From Epiperipatus broadwayi (Eukaryota > Onychophora > Udeonychophora > Euonychophora > Peripatidae), in NCBI GenBank assembly GCA_028023455.1, contig JAQFVV010000056.1, forward strand, positions 1,118,001 to 1,182,000: a stretch of 64,000 nt of DNA, given 5' to 3'. Within the stretch, counting starts at the first letter, position 1, and each line of letters opens with the position of its first letter. The position numbers and the translations under genes were made by a program. A model generated the notes under the pieces. That model had not been told where the DNA came from and made no database searches. It saw only the letters and a program-made list of their open reading frames with translations. Of this stretch, positions 36,800-48,576 are shown one piece after another.

Positions 36800-38480
36800 T
36801 ATATAGTTTCAGTCACCATGATCTTTCACTTTTCTTGATCACCAAGGGTACCACTAGGCTACTGTCAATCTAGAAAACTTAATTTATAGTGATCAAGAGT
36901 TGATGATAAATTCTACCAGCTAGACCGAGGGAGAGGAAGATATCTTAACATTGTTCAGACAATTGAGTAAAGGACACAGAGACATGTGTCAACCAAAAGT
37001 AATTATAAATCATTGTAACATTTATTAAAGTCAACAATAAATCTTATTCAAGCAAAATATGAAAATTTGACTTCAATTCTTCCACCTGGTTTATCAGAAA
37101 GTGTATGGGTACACTTCGGCAGATAAGTACTCTCATCTAAAAATTAAAGGGAATTATGATTTCTTCCTGCCAGTGATTTATCTAAACAAATTCCACTTTA
37201 TTTAAAGATTTCAAATGAAAATGATCTTGTCCAGTAGGCAACAAACAGTACAGAACAATTTTTTCCTACAACTCAGCAAAACATCGGGACATAATAGGAT
37301 TATCATTTGCCTGAAAACAATCATAAAAAAGCCACATTTAAGACCATTAAGATTGATTTCAACAGAGAGAGAAGATTGTGATATGTAATCTGAAATATAG
37401 GAAAGCAAAATCTCTACAGTTTAAGAAAAGCAGAACAATATAATTGATAAATTGCTAGACAAAAGATTTATGGTCTGCAGAAGATGCAAACCCAGATTGA
37501 CTAAATTAATTCCAATAAAAAAAATAAGGAGTAGGTGAGTTTAAGGAAAACTAATAATATCTGCCCAAGCTTTTAACAATAATTAATGATATCAGAAGAA
37601 AAACAGTATGTTTAAAATACAAACTCACAATACACTCTTGGACAAATAAATTTAAAAACTAAAATCTTAAAATTACAACTTCAATACATAAAAAAATAAA
37701 AATATTTCTAAAATAATTAATGATATTAAATCAATTATACATAATTTATTATAGATACAGATTTCTTTTTAGATTAAGCTGAGATTTAAATGACATTTAA
37801 ACCCTGGTTATGATATGAAAATGTTAGTTTACCTTCAAAGTATAATGTTCCATCCAGCTGATTTCTTCCAGTAGGGTGCACATAGTTTATTTCTCATTAG
37901 AGTTTATTATGAAGGTTTTTGATTTCCATGTATTTTATTGGGAATACAAAGGCAATCCTTAGGATCAGTTTTCAATTAGGCTTTTTCGTCACGTTCATAA
38001 TGTTACAATTATGGAGCTCCACGGTTCATCTTTGGATTAGTTTAGCACTGCATATTGTTAATCTGGTTTTTCGAGGTAGGTAGTTTCTGCATTCTGGATG
38101 GACGCTCTCTATTTTCAATGTATTAGCGTATTTACTTCTTCTATTAGTGATTAGCTAAGCAATTCTTTCTTAGCACAGCAAACAGCAAATACTATTAGCT
38201 GTCAGCAAAAATCCAACTTTGGCGATTTGCCTTAAGCAATTAGCAAATGTAAAATTTATATAAGTTCTGGTTCACCATTAGCAAATATAAATGCTAGAAT
38301 CCTCCAATCCAAGCAAACGGTGCTTTTATGTGAAATTGTTATCCCCTGCCTAACTTTAAATAAAAGGTTTTGACCAGGGTAAATTTTTATCTCCCACTCA
38401 ATCTCAATGAAAAACAAAATCCAAATAGGGCTTTTATTTTTTTCAAACATTAATTAAATTTAAGTAAATGAAAAAATAAG
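36800..38480. repeat. Unclassified repeat, unit 2 of 2
   Basis: Direct-orientation partner of 34446-36300, about 170 bp shorter between the outer shared blocks. Small frames at 37211-37408 and 38256-38450 (minus) are unrecognised. Confidence 0.5.
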
Positions 38481-38894
38481 CCTCAGCTTTTAAAATAGAT
38501 TAAAATCAACAAAAATAAAAAATAAACTTATTGCAATCAAAACTTTTAATTTAATAATGGAGTTACTGTTATGGGTCTTAAATTATTTACTAATGATTGT
38601 TATAATATGTGTAACAAATCCAAACAAATGTATACCAACAAGATTTATATTGTAATTGTATGTGTATTTTTCTTAATAATAATTAAAAAAAACTTTTAAC
38701 TTAAAATATTTTTACATTTCTATCTATAATCGAGTATATGTGTTATGGCACATACTCTTAATACATAAAAAAAAAATAAAGTACAAAATTTTTAAATATG
38801 ATTTTCTTTTTAAAATTTTTAAAAATATACATATTGGTTTTGATTTCACGATAGTTGCTTTTGAAGTGGATAAAGCATTCGGTTCAATATATAT
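38481..38894. other. AT-rich stretch, no gene seen
   Basis: It ends with (TA)n at 38888-38905. A CGGTTCAATA block at 38879-38888 may be the B box of an eroded SINE head, but nothing else supports it. Confidence 0.3.
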
Positions 38895-39400
38895 ATATAT
38901 ATATAGATTCTGTGAACCCCACAAGTCCATCTCTTTTATTTATATTACCATAACTAAATTTACCCCCTGTGTTTTTAATCATTTATCAATTTTAACATTA
39001 AAGTCTCCCTGGAGAAATTTAAAAATGCTGTTTAGGAATTTCAAAAGCATTTTCTATATCCTTATAAAAATCCTCTCAATTTTTCATTACAATAACAACT
39101 TGCAGAAACACAATGTGATATTTGCATTTAGTATCTTCAATTAGTTTGAAAAACTAATCCTGCCATTCTGTCTCATATATTATCAATCTCCACAATATTA
39201 TTCTTTCACATTTTATTTATAATGAGTCCCACTCCACTTACCTTTTCACTATCCATTTTAATTAAAATGAATTGGTTCTTCCTTTTTTTTTCTAACTTCA
39301 TGAAATCCATTAATATTCAATATAATATTAGACAATTCTTTGTCCAATTCATACAATATTCATTTATTTGAAAGTGATTTGAAATTATAGGTCTCTAAAT
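38895..39400 (-). pseudogene. Endonuclease domain of a LINE ORF2, decayed
   Basis: A minus-strand frame starting near 39400 reads LETYNFKSLSNK, one stop, then ILYELDKELSNIILNINGFH followed by EVRKKKEE. This is the N-terminal part of an apurinic-type endonuclease (Thr-Tyr-Asn start and the Glu-Val-Arg segment). Further down, SGVGLIINK matches the Gly-Val-Gly strand, FLQGDFNVKID near 38995 matches the GDFN metal-binding motif, and KEMDLWGSQN ends the domain. Several frameshifts and stops are present. It belongs in front of the RT at 32890-34170, from which it is separated by the two repeat units. Confidence 0.7.
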
Positions 39401-41199
39401 AAAAAAGTTGTCATCTCTTGGTCAGCAATCAATGCATCTGTTTTGGCTAATGACTTTATGGCTTTCTGGAAATGAGGATAATAATTAGTTGTATCTGCCA
39501 GGATTGTAAATATTTTTAAAAACTATATATATATATCACAATCATCTTTATTCTGCTTTCAAAAACAGTCATTTGATATTTCAATTAATAACTATCAGAA
39601 AACTAAGAAGAAAGATCATGATGCTTCTTGATTTTAAATTAAGAAGTAAAAGCCAGTAAACTCGCCTTGCTGGCTGATATATTGGTAAGCAGCCCATCCA
39701 TGTTTGTTTACTAAATGAATAATTACATAGTAATACCAATTACAATGGCAAGAATGTTTAAGGGACATTAGTAATTTGCTCTGTTTGATTCATTTAAGGT
39801 CTCAAAGAAGCAGTTTGGGTTTCCTTTTAATTAACAGCCTCCTTTCTGCAACCTAGTTACTATATATTAAAAGTGTTAATTTATTGCCCCCCCCCACCTT
39901 TTTTTTGGCACCAAAATATATACATTTAATATTTTCCAAAAGGTAGTTATAACTAGTTTATTATATATATTAGAAACTTATTTAATTAACATATAATATA
40001 TTAAAAAGTTTTGTTTTTAATTACATTTATTACCTTTTTTTTTTAATTCCAATTATAATATAGTTAAGATAAATGAAGTATTGTTAATATCCAGTTTTTG
40101 TAATGAAAGAAATATAATCTTTTAATTAAAATCTTTTGAATTCATAATTATAAAGCATTTTAACTAAGAGTTTCTTGTTCTTTTATTTCTTTTTTGCCTC
40201 CTCATTTACAGTTGATTAAAAAAAGTGAGTTATAAAGTTCACCTTAGTGATTATTTGAAGGATTCTTTTATCTCAAAACCTTTAAAATTTCCTTGACAAC
40301 TGGGAAAAGTATTTCTGCTCGAAAAATTAGTCTTATAACTATCGATATGAAGAAATTATCTGAAAAATGCGCGAATTGATATATAATACAGTTTTATATA
40401 ACTGTAATATTATTAAAAGACACAACAGTCTTAAATAATCCATTCCTAGGAAAATATTCTTCTACTGTCTCTTAGCCAATTTCATGACATTAAAGAAAGT
40501 TTTAATGTTATTAAAGAAAATAGATAAACTATTTTGTTGTCATTTAATGAGGGGTTATATATGCAAATCTTGAATGTGTGGAGTTATCCATTTAAACAAC
40601 TTAATTAAAAAGCACTTAACCTAGAACAATTGCTCCAGGCCAATAGTCAAAGTAAACATTCATTAAAATATTGTATTAATATATATCTGTCATCCATTAC
40701 TCTTAATAATATAAGGGTTTATTAATTTTATAAATTTGAAAATATTTTTTACTAATATGATGATTTATAATTTTTCTCATATATTCTCAACTACAAACTT
40801 GCACTTCAAATTACACCCACATTTATATATATATTGTAACAGAACGGGTCTTGACCTTATGTGACTCTAGACTTGATAGGTCATCAGAGTGGGTGAGAAC
40901 GCGTATCTAGGATCCCTAAATATATAGATTCATGTCCACTCCAATCTCATTTATGGTAGATAATGTATTAATATATCAATATATGCTAAATATTTACTAG
41001 TATATGAATCTCCTTTCTTCAACTTTACATTTTATTAATCCTGGAGTTCAAACTCAAGGAGAATATGCATAATATTCTACTTCAGAGTATATCAATATCA
41101 CTATTTATAATGTGCAAGTATGTGACAAATTGAGAAAATACAAATGAAAGTCTTTAACTGAAAATCATATATTTAACAAATTTATTTACAATTAACATA
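39401..41199. other. AT-rich stretch, no gene seen
   Basis: It contains a C10 run at about 39886-39896. At 40846 (TA)n is followed by TTGTAACAGAACGGGTC, which resembles the TGTAAC start of an LTR in (TA)n, but no matching end was found. Confidence 0.35.
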
Positions 41200-41721
41200 G
41201 TTTAGACCAAGGGTGTCCAACAAGTCGATCATGAACCACCAGTTGATCGCAAAGCCATTTTTGGTCGATCGCGAGGCCAATCTGGCAAGAGCTGTCGGGT
41301 AACAAGTGAAACAAATTAAGTCAAGATTTTCAACTTCTTTTTTGTTATTTTTGTTTTTGTTCTATTCAATTCTATATAGGTGAAGTCCACTAAGCCGTAT
41401 CGTTATTGAAAATAATATTTTTAATCTTGATTTAATGTAGCTAATTTGAATTAATAAATATTGTTAATAATTACTCATGTTGCTTTAATTCCCCCAGACA
41501 TGAGTTTTTTGGCCCATTAAATAATTGTTATTTTTTTACTAGTAGATATATAAAAATAGTATGTATTTCACACCTTCCTTCACTTAGACTATGCCTATGA
41601 CAGCAAGTCGATCGCCTATGATAACAAGTCGATCGCCTATGACAACAAGTCGATCGCAACACATTTTAAAAATAAAAAGTAGATCTTATGAACACAAAAG
41701 TTGGCCACCCCTGGTTTAGGC
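41200..41721. mobile_element. hAT-type MITE with 8-bp target duplication
   Basis: The element is 41208-41713 (506 bp). Termini CAAGGGTGTCCAAC and the inverse of GTTGGCCACCCCTG pair at 12 of 14 positions. Flanks GTTTAGAC (41200-41207) and GTTTAGGC (41714-41721) are an 8-bp duplication with one mismatch, as hAT transposases make. Subterminal GTCGATC/GATCGC motifs abound, including three 21-bp tandem units at 41593-41655. There is no transposase, so it must have been mobilised in trans. Confidence 0.85.
41593..41655. repeat. 21-bp tandem triplet inside the hAT MITE
   Basis: Three units of GCCTATGACARCAAGTCGATC type, rich in the motif GTCGATC that also occurs near both element ends. They are plausible subterminal transposase-binding repeats. 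Confidence 0.8.
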
Positions 41722-43549
41722 AATGAGTTTATAACAAAGATAAATAATATGTTTAGATATTGGTAAATATTCTTTGATTATTATGGCTAATATCATTAAT
41801 CCACTCCCTGTTTCCCTTCAAAGAATATTTATCCAATATCAGTACTAACACACAAAAAAAATTAAAATTATAATTTGTTGATATTTATGTTTATACTTGC
41901 TTGCTAGTTTAATTTTCACCAAAATTATAATTCCTTTTCTCCCATCAGTTTATTGATGAGTTCATATCAATAACATGGTAGTGGTATGGGATCCTCTCTT
42001 CTATTGTGATTTGTCTCTGTAAAGATAGGAAAGACCATTTACACTAAAGATGATTAATCATATATACCAAAAACAAACAAATGATGAAATCATTAGTAAT
42101 AAGATTCAAATAATAGTGTCACAGAACCAGTGTTAATGTATAATAGGGTAAAAATCTTACCTTTCCCAGGTGATGATTAACTTTATCTGCAAGCAAGTTC
42201 ACAGCTGGACTTATATATTATTTCAATTTACAATAAAGCTAATGCTTTTTTCTTTTTTTTTTTTCACATATTAATAGTCTATACTCCCCCCCCCCTTCAG
42301 TCTGTTGTAAAGGAATAAATGAAAAATTATACTTAAAATAACTAAAAAAAAAATATGACGTCAACCTAAAGATCAATTAAGAAACCATAAGGAAAATGTC
42401 CTAAAAGAATATAAATGTCCTCTTTGATCCAGTTCATATTTCAATTGGTGGGGTTCAAGTGTTCTACAATGCATCTGATGGTGATCAGAATTTCTCTCTT
42501 TGTATGGCCTGCTTTCAGATGTTGAATTTGTGACTTCACATCTAAATAGTAACATTGATGGTGTCCGCAACATAGATGAATAGCTATATTGAATTAAATT
42601 GGGTTTTGATGGCTACAGCTCTGTGGGTGATGACTTATATTTCCCTGATGTAACTTTCCACTTAGCAACACATTGTTGTATGTGTGTCTATAAATATAGT
42701 CAATAAAAGTTCTTGAGTGAATTGAAATGCAAGATATTTGCTGTTGGTAATTTTAAATTAGAATTGATCTATTCTCCAACTTAAACTTGGAAATGCTCTT
42801 GAAATATTAAATGGTTTAAAGATATTTTTAAGATTTTTAATTTAGAATCCCATAATTGTCAGGTTTTAAATCTATGTTTTAAATTTTTCTTCACTTACTT
42901 AGTATCCTATAAGCTATCTTCATTTAATGCTTTTACTTTAATAGTGGTAAACTTTTCTGTTCAAACTGTAAGTTCGATTTTTTCGCTCAAAGATTGTACA
43001 TCTTTGTTAGCCAATAGAGATTTTTTGATCTGATTTTTAAGAAGAAAGTCATTTGTTTATTACTTTTGTTAATTTCCAAAATGAGGTTGTTTGATTTGGA
43101 TGTGAATTTGATGTTTTCAAACAGGAGGTCCATGTTCATATATGATAGATTAATAACAATAAAAAAATTGTTTGTTATTTTTTTCCTTTAAGTATTTTTT
43201 TTTCTATTTTCTTACTTGCATCTAAACTTGATCATCTTTTTCTTGTTAAGTTGTAATGTTTGTGAATTAAGCAACAACTGACAAGTGATTTTTACCAAAG
43301 GTAAATATTGGTGTCTACATTTTATGGTTTAGTTTAGATAGTGTATTTATCATATGTTTATTAAATGTTTAATTATAAAATTCAATTAAACATTTAATTA
43401 TGGAAACAATTAATTATTTCTCAGCTACAGTACTTGTGAACATTTCATTTGATTTGCATTCTCATTATACATATAGTTTGCTTTCTATTAAAGGTAGAGA
43501 ATGTTGTTATTGTGGACAATGAGGATTGCCAATTTCTCAACAAACTTTG
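41722..43549. other. AT-rich stretch, no gene seen
   Basis: A 66-codon minus-strand frame (42373-42573) has a more even composition than its surroundings, with Cys, His and Arg residues, but I do not recognise it. Runs of C lie at about 42286-42295. Confidence 0.3.
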
Positions 43550-43740
43550 TGTTAAACGCTTAGCTAGAGAAAGCATTTAAAATATCTCTGTCAGGACCCC
43601 CCCCAAACCTCTGACCATGGTTTCATGCTCTGGCACTCCTAAGAGAGGTACTAGGGTAGGTTCAGACACTAGATCTAAAAGCACCAACCCAATGCCAGCA
43701 TTTAACTAAAAGTTATCTATTGAGTGGAAAATCTAAAATT
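43550..43740. repeat. Direct duplication, copy 1
   Basis: Partner of 43941-44125. Shared blocks are GTGTTAAACGCTTAGCTA, ATTTAAAATATCTCTGTCAG, a poly(C) run, AACCTCTGACCATGGTTTCA, GACACTAGATCTAAAA and AAAGTTATCTATTG. Confidence 0.85.
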
Positions 43741-43940
43741 TTCAGACACCTACATGTCTTCAAACACAGCTATCCAACGCAAATAGCTATATGGGGCTGA
43801 GAGATCTTCAGCCATACCATATATTAGTAGTCTTAGCAATATAACATTGCCTAAGAATTAAGGCAGAGACTATAAATAGTCAAAATAAGAGTTATAGATC
43901 ACATGACCCTATTCTCTTAAGCTTGTAAGTTATAAACAAT

Positions 43941-44125
43941 GTGTTAAATGCTTAGCTAAGAAAGCATTTAAAATATCTCTGTCAGAAACCCCCCCCCCCA
44001 AACCTCTGACCATGGTTTCATGCTCTGGTACAACTCAGAGAGGTGCTAGGGTAGATTCAGACACTAGATCTAAAAACACCCAACGAAAGCCATCATTTAA
44101 CTGAAAGTTATCTATTGTGGGTCTC
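43941..44125. repeat. Direct duplication, copy 2
   Basis: It lies about 391 bp downstream of copy 1, in the same orientation and at about 90% identity by eye, with a longer poly(C) run. The 200 bp between the copies are unique. Confidence 0.85.
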
Positions 44126-46429
44126 AGATTTGAATTAGGTAAGGGTGCTTTTAATGGTTTTGGAGGGGTATAAGACCACATCTTACAATATTTATATATG
44201 CACAGCATATAAATATATATTTGTCCAAGGTCATATTATGGATGCTTTTGGGCCATGTTTATAATTTGCTTCCTCTTTCCTATTTTATTAAAATACTAAT
44301 TTTTATCTTTTATAATTTCAGCTAAGATATATTTTGTTATTGTTCTGCTTCTAAATACATCTCCAGTAATGTTTTTGTTTTTTTAATCTCTTTTCATAAA
44401 TGTTGGTATATTTTTATTGTCAACTTCTGATAAAATTTGGTGCAAGTATTATTTTAAATGTGTTGTCTGCAAATTATTTTATTAAAATCTACTTTATACA
44501 TTACTTTTTTCATTTTTATATTATTCTCAATTTCTATCGCTATCATTCAGCAAACTTTGATGAACTACTTGAATGAAAGAAACTATTATCCAATTATTTT
44601 TTTAAAACAACATTTTTTTTAAATGTTTGCATAATTCTAGTTTTAGTTTTTTTATTTAAATTTGTTACAAATTCTATCAATCTTATTCTGTGTCTGTGTG
44701 AACATAATCATCAAAATTAACATTCTACATTGAGTTCTCTAAATGTTAAATATAGTTTTCTAAATAACAATCTTTTATCATTTTTGTAATACACTAGACA
44801 TTGCAATATTGCACTATCACTAAATTTTAACAGTTGATCATCACCTTCATATAACTTATTCTAATACCTTGTTTTAGAATCACATCCTTTATTCTAAATT
44901 AATAATTAATACAAGTGTAGGTAAAGTGTATCTTTATATTTTATTCTTATTTAAGTTTTTTTCTTGAGTAAATCATTCAGTCTTATTAATCTTATTTAAA
45001 TATGCTGTGGGATCTCATATAATGACTGTCTTTTGTAACTTTCAAATTAATTAACATATACTTTGTCTCACCAATTTAAGATTTACACAATTGCCGAAAG
45101 TCATAAAATGAACATAATTTATATTGCTTAGTTACCAATATAAATTGCACAATGCAAATTATCTGGTTCATTTCTTATAGCCCTCTGGTCTTTAGATATT
45201 GTTTTGTCTTATTAAACAGTAGTCCATTAGTTTTTTGTCTGGATATTTGAGATGTTAAGCTTATTTTCTCAATTATGTACACTTTATTTAAATTTAAAGA
45301 TGAAATATATAACATGATAAACGGTAACATTAAAATGTGTTAAACTTAATATATTTTCTTTCATGTACTTTCTATAAACAAAGGTATTTTAAATTAATGA
45401 TGTTTAACATGGCACATTTTAAATGATGATTAAATGTAACTGAATTGAAATTTAAACTGGAAAATTAATTTTTTGTATAAGCGACTTTCAATTTAAATAA
45501 AGTTTGGGGCAGATCAAAATTATTTTTATCATTAAAATCATTTTCAGAAATAACAAAAATATTAACATTTAAGTGAATTATAGTGGGGGGGGGGGGCTCA
45601 CCTTTATGCAATATATCTATTTATGCAACATACTACAATGTTAAATATTTAGTGACTAAATCAACAAACACAAGTACTATGGTAAATGTCATTGACTAAC
45701 ATAAGCTAATGTGTACAGCATTTTAGAACTCTATCTTCTATGTACTTATTAAATTTTTTTCCCTATATTTTATAAGAGTATTGTTATTGATTTACGCTAT
45801 TTATTTATTCATGTAGAAGTAAAAATACTATATATTTTTAAAAACTTTGTGTGTATATATATAATACATAATTTTTACCATGAGCCGGAAAAATGGAATG
45901 AGAAAAACTAACATGAACACCAGAAAAGAAATTTTTTTTTTAAGCTAAAGAAAGATAAAAATATCAGAGATCTAAAAACTGAATGTGAATATCTTTTTAA
46001 AAAATATTGGTCACAAAAGAAATTTTCAGAGTAAGCAATTTATATTTTAAGATTATGGATTTGATGGCAACTCTTACTAATCTGGATTAAAGAAAAGCAA
46101 ATAACAGGTGGCAATGCCAATTTAACATTTTTTGTGCTTTTAGAAATTTGACTTTAGTCAAATTTACATATAAAATGCAGTGTATGAGTTACATACAGTA
46201 AATTAATTTTATATGTATTTTTTACATTTATATTTTTGATTTTTTAGAATATTTTTATTTTTTAATAGTTGTGTTGGATAATAGTTTTGTTCTAAGCTAA
46301 TGGTCTGGAATAAATTATTCTCAGGTATGTGCATTTCAGTGTACTTTTGAATAAACAGACCATATATATATACACACACACATTACTTTAACTCCCCTCA
46401 TATACACTTCATTGCAAAAATTTGTTTAA
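44126..46429. other. AT-rich stretch, no gene seen
   Basis: Includes a G14 run at about 45584-45597. No open frame or paired repeat noticed. Confidence 0.35.
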
Positions 46430-46500
46430 TGATTTCTTTACTTACTGACAGTTTTGACTGTCCTGCAGTCTTCATCAGATGCTTTGTGTATTAAAGTATA
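46430..46500 (-). mobile_element. Retroposon 3' fragment with CTGATGAAG stem-loop
   Basis: On the minus strand it reads CATCTGATGAAGACTGCAGG, then ACAGTCAAAACTGTCAG. GACTG pairs with CAGTC inside the motif. The same arrangement is in both arms of the foldback at 8397-8641, so this is a third copy of that family. Confidence 0.45.
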
Positions 46501-46580
46501 TATGAGCGAAGTTAAAGCAATATATATATATATGAATATATGAAGAAATGCAAAGAAAATAAAAGAAGGAAAATAAGAAT

Positions 46581-46720
46581 AAACAGACTATTTTTTTCCC
46601 ATATGTCATAGCATCGGCCGGGAGATTAACCCACAACTGTCTGCAACCAACTACTTGCTTGTAAGGCGGTTGCGATGACCTCTCGACTAACAACGCTTGA
46701 CAAGATTAAACAGACTATTT
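46581..46720 (-). mobile_element. tRNA-derived SINE, family C, with perfect 13-bp TSD
   Basis: AAACAGACTATTT at 46581-46593 is repeated exactly at 46708-46720. Between them, read on the minus strand, a tRNA-like sequence contains A-box-like TAGTCGAGAGGTCATCGC and B-box-like GGGTTAATCTCCCGGCCGAT, ending in GCTATGACA and an A-rich tail. It shares its ends with the copy at 52730-52865. Confidence 0.85.
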
Positions 46721-47354
46721 AGTGAATCTGTTTCTTGAACTAGTTGTTTGGTGCATGAAATGCCACTGCATATATAAACAAATGTTAAAACTGTAGAAGT
46801 ACTAATTTAAATACTTTTCTGCACAATCACTGAAGTAAATAATAATATAAATCAGATCATTATATTCTTTTTTAAAAAATATAATTTATTCTTCTTCATT
46901 CTGTACCTCTGAGAAATAAAGTTAATAATCATAATAGTAGTAAAGAAGCTAATAAAAGTTCAATTTCATTTATATAAAACTATTTCAAATAAATTGAAAT
47001 ACAACTAATTAAAAATAATAACAAATATTTTATTTAACTGATTTTTGTCTTATACTAGGGCATTTTCAACATACATAAACATTACAATATATCACATGAC
47101 AATTATATCTACAAAAATTCCCTCATACATTCATATTACATAATCATTATATAATCATATAAGCCATTTTCATATATATTTATATATATAATGTACATTA
47201 ACTATCTTTAACCAAATATCTACTGTAAACAATAATTGCCTTTATGAACATTTGTATTAAAATCAGTTAGCAATTAAATAATTAAAAAGAATATTTGGCA
47301 ATTAAATTTTATCTAAGGGAATCAAAAGACAGCTAATGAATGATTGTGTACATG
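46721..47354. other. AT-rich stretch, no gene seen
   Basis: Nothing recognised. Confidence 0.35.
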
Positions 47355-47620
47355 GTGGAGTGGCAATATAATTTATTTTTAATTGACAAGTAATTTGTAG
47401 TCATGACCCAGGTTCAAATCCCATGCTAGTACTGTCACTTGTCAGGTCAGCTTCACCTGAAGAAGAGGGGAGAATTAATATTCTCTCGAAAAGTTGTGCA
47501 TTTACTAACCTGTTTGATGTGCTATTACTAACAGTTGAATGTATTTGGAATATTTAAATAAAGTTAAATGTTTCTAAAGACATTCAGTACATATATTAGA
47601 TGATGGAAATAGTCCAATAT
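47355..47620 (+). mobile_element. SINE family B copy, well preserved
   Basis: A tRNA-like head with CAGGTTCAAATCCCATG (B box) is followed by CTTGTCAGGTCAGCTTCACC, then CTGAAGAAGAGGGGAGAAT, TAAT, ATTCTCTCGAAAAGTTGTG. It continues with ACTAACAGTTGAATGTATTT and ends GATGATGGAAATAGTCCAAT. Confidence 0.7.
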
Positions 47621-48536
47621 AAAAATATATAAAAACAAGTTTCCAAGCAGATACAAAAATATTTCCTCATCATTAATTGTCTTCACCTAATAAGTTATTA
47701 CATTAAAAAATAAATAATTAGCTTGGTTAGGATGAGGAATGACAAACACAAAATTATTAACAATAAACAATAACTTTCATGAAAGAATGTTATTATATGA
47801 CAATAATGATTAAAAAAATCTATTTACAAACTAGTATATATATGGCAATCATGTGTGGGAGGAAAAAAAAAACAATCTCTTAGAGAGTATTTGTAGAAAG
47901 TTCAGTTAAGTTATTTTAATGTCTTTGTGACTTCACATGCAATTTTTGTATCTGTAAATGTGGGAACAATAACCATTAATCATTGAATGTTAATGTTTTC
48001 TGGCAATATAAGATTTTAGCTTTTTTTGATTCCTTCAGAGGTAGTTTTCTGATGAGAGTTTTCTTTTGCAGGTGTCTTCTGAGCATTTTAAAATAAATAG
48101 ATTAGCATGTTGAGTATAGAAATACATTTCCATGGAATAATAACTTTAGATGACTAGTTTTTTTTCTTTCTTCAGCAAGTAACTGTTACATAATTCTTCA
48201 GCATTTAATAATGATGAATAGATTGGCAGGACAAAGATAAAATATTTTAAGACATATTGTTTGTCTTCAGCTCTAGATTCAACTACACTACTGGAAAGGT
48301 CAGGGAAAGCATTCTAAAGGGTCTTCCACTCCATTAAATGCATGATATTAATTAAAAATCTTTATAAAATTTTATTGACTTTTTGGCGGTAATTGATATT
48401 ATGGTGAAGTGGCATTTGTGTATTTTGAAAAGAGACAAGTTCCAAAAGCTTTTGTTGGTTACCATAACATTTTTGTTTTAAAAGAAAAAAAAATTCTTTT
48501 TTAAAAGAATAAAGTAATTATATCTTTTGTCTTTGG
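47621..48536. other. AT-rich stretch, no gene seen
   Basis: No frames or paired repeats. The last 40 bases form part of the flank of the hammerhead-like motif and include AAAGAATAAA, matched inverted in the downstream TTTATTCTTTA. Confidence 0.35.
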
Positions 48537-48576
48537 CCAACTGATGAGTGCTGATTCAGCACGAGATGCATCTTGG
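48537..48576 (+). ncRNA. Hammerhead-ribozyme-like motif
   Basis: All secondary-structure elements of a hammerhead appear in order. Stem I 5' strand CCAA (48537-48540); conserved CTGATGA (48541-48547); stem II GTGCTG-ATT-CAGCAC (48548-48562), six perfect pairs; GAGA (48563-48566), where the consensus is GAAA; a minimal stem III in which A-T-G pairs with C-A-T (48566-48571); C at 48572 as the cleavage nucleotide in an ATC context; stem I 3' strand TTGG (48573-48576). Such minimal-stem-III hammerheads are known in schistosome satellites and Penelope-like elements. The A-to-G change in the GAAA core would be expected to impair cleavage, so this copy is probably dead. No Penelope coding region is seen nearby. 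Confidence 0.6.

Noticed and set aside
38836-38890. Plus-strand FDFTIVAFEVDKAFGSI, resembling the RT motif 'FVDYEKAFD'
   Set aside because: No flanking RT motifs on the plus strand, and the adjacent coding relic is a minus-strand endonuclease. Likely coincidence.
40846-40900. (TA)n followed by TGTAACAGAACGGG, a possible LTR start
   Set aside because: No matching CA end, partner copy or primer site could be found in the window.
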